Positions 61,378 through 64,000 of a stretch of 64,000 nucleotides of DNA are shown piece by piece. Position 1 is the stretch's first letter; the number at the start of each line of letters is the position of its first letter. The DNA is from Bacteroidota bacterium. Lineage in GTDB: Bacteria > Bacteroidota > Bacteroidia > Bacteroidales > Bacteroidaceae. The DNA lies in assembly GCA_023425865.1 (NCBI GenBank), contig JAFABV010000004.1, positions 1 through 64,000 on the forward strand, read 5' to 3'. The position numbers and the translations under genes were made by a program. Under the pieces are notes generated by a model. It did not search any database, had not been told where the DNA came from, and saw only the letters and a program-made list of their open reading frames with translations.

Positions 61378-62775
61378 TCAAGATCCGCTCTTGACATAGC
61401 CCGCAATGATTCTTGCCAACTGGCCGGCGCCTGCCTGCGTAGGGTGTATGCCGTCAGCCTGCATTTGCTTTTGATCGTTGTTGTTGAACAGCGCATGCAG
61501 GTCTATCACCTTCACCTTGTTTTTCTTGGCCACCCTCCGCTGCGTCGGGATAATGCCATTGACAATGACGCTGTCGTTGATGGTCCACGAGTCTTTCCAT
61601 GCCGGTATGGGCGTGCAGAGCAGTATGCGCGGCTTGGAGGGCAGTGCCTTCAACGCGTCGAGCATCTGCTGAAGGTCGGCGGCAAATTCGCTGCCGTGTG
61701 TCCAGTTGGCCGTTTTCGAGTCGTTGGTACCCAACTTGATGACGACCACCTGCGGACGGAAGGCCAAGGCATCGTGCCAGTAGGTTTCTTTCATATACGG
61801 ATGGTCACCTTTATTTAATAAGGTGCGCGCGCCTATGCCAAAGTTCTTCACCAAATAATCGCTGCCCAACAGCCGCTGCAGTTGTGCCGGATAGCTGTTT
61901 ACGTCGCGCAAGTCGATACCGCTGCCATCGGTGATACTGTTGCCGATACAGGCCACGCGCACGGCACCGACCTTGGGCGACGGCAGCGCCCGCAGCCACT
62001 GCGTGAGCTCGTCGAGCATCTGGTCGTGGAAGGCGAAGGTAGGCCTAAAGCCCCACCCATGGCCGCCTGAGGGGTACACATACAATGAGCAGTTGATGCC
62101 CTGCTGGCGCATGGCGGTGTAATAGGCCACGCCATTGGGCACGGGAGGCACCACCTGGTCGTCGTTAGAGACAAACACCACGGCAGGAGGCGTGAGATGA
62201 GAGCGCACCTGCAGCTCGTTAGACCATTCTTTCACCAGTGCCACATCGTTTCTGCCATCACCCAGAAAGTTATCGCGCGACCCCTTGTGGGTGCCGTTAC
62301 CCAAGGTCACCACAGGGTAAAAGAGGATGCTGAAATTGGGCCTCGACTCCCATGTGGCATGCGTGCTCACCGATGACGCCAGATGACCGCCTGCCGAAAA
62401 TCCCATGATACCCACATCGTGGGGGTTCACAGCCCACGCCAAGGCCGAGTCGCGCACGGTCTTCATGGCGTTGTAGGCATCGTCGAGCGGCAGGTTGCGA
62501 TTACCTTTGAGCATACGGTACTTCAACACAAAGTAAGCGATGCCCTGCCCGTTGAAGTAGGCGGCCCAATGGTGTCCTTCGTGGTCGAGCGCCAAATGCG
62601 AATAGCCGCCGCCCGGACAGGCCACGATGGCACGCCCGGTGGGATGCTGGGGCAAGTAGGCCGTCAGCTCAGACTGGCCGTCGGCCGAATTTTTCAACAC
62701 GAAACTTCGCGCCGTCTGCGCGGTGGCTGCCAAGGTCGCGGCGCAAAACAAAAGTGATAATAACAGTTGCTTCAT
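61378..62775 (-). CDS. Two-domain secreted esterase: alpha/beta hydrolase plus SGNH hydrolase
   Basis: 465 aa from the ATG at 62775 (MKQLLLSLLFCAATLAATAQ signal); an upstream in-frame ATG at 62808 adds 11 residues. Residues 25-265 are an alpha/beta hydrolase: VACPGGGYSHLALDHEG, nucleophile Ser127 in GFSAGGH, Asp206 in VSNDDQVVP and His239 in GGHGWGF. Residues 270-465 are an SGNH lipase/esterase: CIGNSITDG (Ser280), GTND (349-352) and DGIHP (Asp441, His444). Fusions of this sort in rumen and gut Prevotella are carbohydrate acetyl esterases. Substrate unknown, possibly xylan or pectin. Confidence 0.9.
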   Translation of the reverse strand: MKQLLLSLLFCAATLAATAQTARSFVLKNSADGQSELTAYLPQHPTGRAIVACPGGGYSHLALDHEGHHWAAYFNGQGIAYFVLKYRMLKGNRNLPLDDAYNAMKTVRDSALAWAVNPHDVGIMGFSAGGHLASSVSTHATWESRPNFSILFYPVVTLGNGTHKGSRDNFLGDGRNDVALVKEWSNELQVRSHLTPPAVVFVSNDDQVVPPVPNGVAYYTAMRQQGINCSLYVYPSGGHGWGFRPTFAFHDQMLDELTQWLRALPSPKVGAVRVACIGNSITDGSGIDLRDVNSYPAQLQRLLGSDYLVKNFGIGARTLLNKGDHPYMKETYWHDALAFRPQVVVIKLGTNDSKTANWTHGSEFAADLQQMLDALKALPSKPRILLCTPIPAWKDSWTINDSVIVNGIIPTQRRVAKKNKVKVIDLHALFNNNDQKQMQADGIHPTQAGAGQLARIIAGYVKSGS

Positions 62776-62982
62776 TTGATGGTTATTGGTTATTGTGATA
62801 TTCGTCATGGGGATTGGTGGTGTAGCTCAGTCCATGGCATATTTCACGCCACCCGCCCGCGGCAAGGCCTCCATCTGTCTGTATAACGCCCCGCGGCCTA
62901 TGGGCTCACCACGGCTTAAAAGGCTCGGGCCACCACTATACCGGCCCTGCGCCAGCACTGACACGCCGTGGGGGGCAAATAG

Positions 62983-63067
62983 TTCTATATAGAACCACAG
63001 AATGGTTTAATATAGAACCATAGAATGGTTTAATATAGAACCACAGAATGGTTTAATATAAAACCAT
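62983..63067 (+). repeat. 23-bp tandem array 5
   Basis: Four units start at 62983, 63006, 63029 and 63052. Cores are TTCTATATAGAACCAC, TTTAATATAGAACCAT, TTTAATATAGAACCAC and TTTAATATAAAACCAT, with linkers AGAATGG. A fifth phase at 63075 has no recognisable core. Here the linker end and core together form a longer dyad (ATGGTT..AACCAT). The array lies between divergent genes, 69 bases upstream of the miaA promoter. Confidence 0.88.
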
Positions 63068-63135
63068 AAGACGGCACTACCCGTAATACAAAACGAAAGC
63101 CTTCGGGTGATTATTGTAGCAAAACGGTTTGATTC

Positions 63136-63167
63136 TTTGGGAATATCGTTTTTTTTCCTTATATTTG
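63136..63167 (+). promoter_or_regulatory. Promoter of miaA
   Basis: TTTG (63136-63139), a 20-base spacer and TATATTTG (63160-63167). The start would fall near 63174, so translation from 63177 would be nearly leaderless, while 63225 would give a 50-base leader. Confidence 0.7.
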
Positions 63168-63176
63168 CGCTTGAAT

Positions 63177-64000
63177 ATGGACAAAATAAGACGGGAGGCA
63201 GAAACAGCCCAGCACACAGGCCACATGATTACCATACTCGGCCCTACCGCCAGCGGCAAAACGTCGCTGGCCGCCGCCTTGGCCGATGACCTCAACGCTG
63301 AGATTATCAGCGCTGACAGCCGGCAGGTGTACCGTGGCATGGATATTGGCACGGGCAAAGACTTGGCCGACTATGTGGTGAACGGACACGAGATACCCTT
63401 TCATCTCATTGACATTGCCGACCCTGGAACCAAATACAACCTCTTTGAGTACCAGCAAGACTTCATGCGGGTGTATGAACAGCTCAAGGCCAGAGGGGTG
63501 AGAGCCATATTGTGCGGGGGCACCGGACTCTATATCGAAGCCGTGCTCAAGGGCTACGCCCTGTCGCCCGTACCCCAAAACGACGCGCTCAGGGCACAGC
63601 TCGCCGGGAAATCGCTCGACGAACTGACCATCATACTCACCGAGTTGAAGCAGAAAACCGGTTCGGTGATGCACAACCACACCGACGTAGACTCCTGCCA
63701 GCGGGCCATCAGGGCCATCGAAATAGAAACATACAACATTGAGCACCCGCTACCCCTGCGCCACATGCCGGCCATCGACTCGGTGGTCGTCGGCGTGAAC
63801 ATTGACCGCGACCTGCGCCGACAAAAAATTACCGCGCGGCTCAAGCAAAGGCTCGACGAAGGGATGGCAGACGAAATAAAGGGGCTCATAGACCGTGGCG
63901 TCGCTGCCGAAGACCTCATCTATTACGGACTGGAGTATAAGTACGTCACAGAATATGTCACCGGACAGCTGACGTACGACGAGATGTTCAGGCAATTAGA
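63177..64000 (+). CDS. miaA: tRNA dimethylallyltransferase (3' truncated by window edge)
   Basis: The frame is open to the end of the window (274 codons). The P-loop GPTASGKT is at residues 22-29, followed by LNAEIISADSRQVYRGMDIG, DIADPGTKYNLFEYQQDF, ILCGGTGLYIEAVLKG and DSCQRAIRAIEI, the DMAPP-tRNA transferase core. It adds an isopentenyl group to A37 of tRNAs reading UNN codons. An alternative start at 63225 (MITILGPTASGKT) matches the usual N-terminus better. The promoter position does not exclude either. Confidence 0.93.
   Translation, partial: MDKIRREAETAQHTGHMITILGPTASGKTSLAAALADDLNAEIISADSRQVYRGMDIGTGKDLADYVVNGHEIPFHLIDIADPGTKYNLFEYQQDFMRVYEQLKARGVRAILCGGTGLYIEAVLKGYALSPVPQNDALRAQLAGKSLDELTIILTELKQKTGSVMHNHTDVDSCQRAIRAIEIETYNIEHPLPLRHMPAIDSVVVGVNIDRDLRRQKITARLKQRLDEGMADEIKGLIDRGVAAEDLIYYGLEYKYVTEYVTGQLTYDEMFRQL

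Larger units (their letters stand above)
62776..63176. other. Divergent intergenic region
   Basis: It holds array 5 and the miaA promoter. From 62776 to 62980 no credible gene is present, and no clear promoter for the esterase gene was found. Confidence 0.5.

Overview
The window looks like a chromosomal segment from a moderately GC-rich member of the Bacteroidales, most likely Prevotellaceae. The reasons are two SusC/SusD systems, a FecI-type sigma/FecR pair tied to a TonB transducer, STN, DUF1735 and DUF4924 proteins, and at least six promoters of the Bacteroidetes type (TTTG or TTG, 19-21 bases, TAnnTTTG). No rRNA or tRNA gene and no CRISPR array was seen.

Layout. 1-449: likely 5' part of a group II intron (minus strand), cut by the window edge and sitting just past a terminator. 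550-5674: an orphan SusD/SusC pair. 6596-16828: a polysaccharide utilisation locus with divergent sigma and anti-sigma genes, an STN-bearing SusC, a SusD, a GH18 endoglycosidase and two DUF1735 surface lipoproteins, resembling an N-glycan locus. 17506-22654: a redox group (glutaredoxin, fused CoA-disulfide-reductase-like/rhodanese/TusA/DsrE protein, OxyR, nitroreductase) with an OxyR-like operator. 22744-33955: GDPD, a DASS carrier, a TolC-MacA-MacB export operon whose permease is broken by an amber codon, riboflavin synthase behind a long leader with a terminator, an esterase-like protein and a YbbM/YbbL-type ABC pair. 34159-37206: agmatine deiminase, N-carbamoylputrescine amidase and Fmt. 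38745-47830: ROK glucokinase, a PrsW-type protein, a YrdC-family protein, ClC channel, LysE exporter, DUF4924, RfbD and RF3. 48688-55501: a complete tryptophan operon (order D-C-F-A-B-E-G) with a classical leader-peptide attenuator. 55619-62775: a pectin-degrading GH28-GH105 fusion, GroESL and a two-domain esterase. 63177 to the end: the start of miaA.

The most unusual signal is a family of short tandem arrays. At five intergenic loci (about 6.2, 17.2, 37.4, 48.1 and 63.0 kb) a 16-bp core, often with the palindrome TTCTATATAGAA, repeats with an exact 23-bp period. Four loci have five units and one has four. All read the same way on the + strand, and two share a 39-bp 3' flank. I recognise no described system of this form. 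Other new points are the trpL attenuator with three Trp codons in a row, a nested 0.9-kb inverted-repeat structure between fmt and the glucokinase gene, the structured ribE leader, a small RNA candidate between groEL and the GH28 gene, and the OxyR-like site.

All coordinates and motifs were read by eye. Family names come from recognisable motifs and not from database searches.
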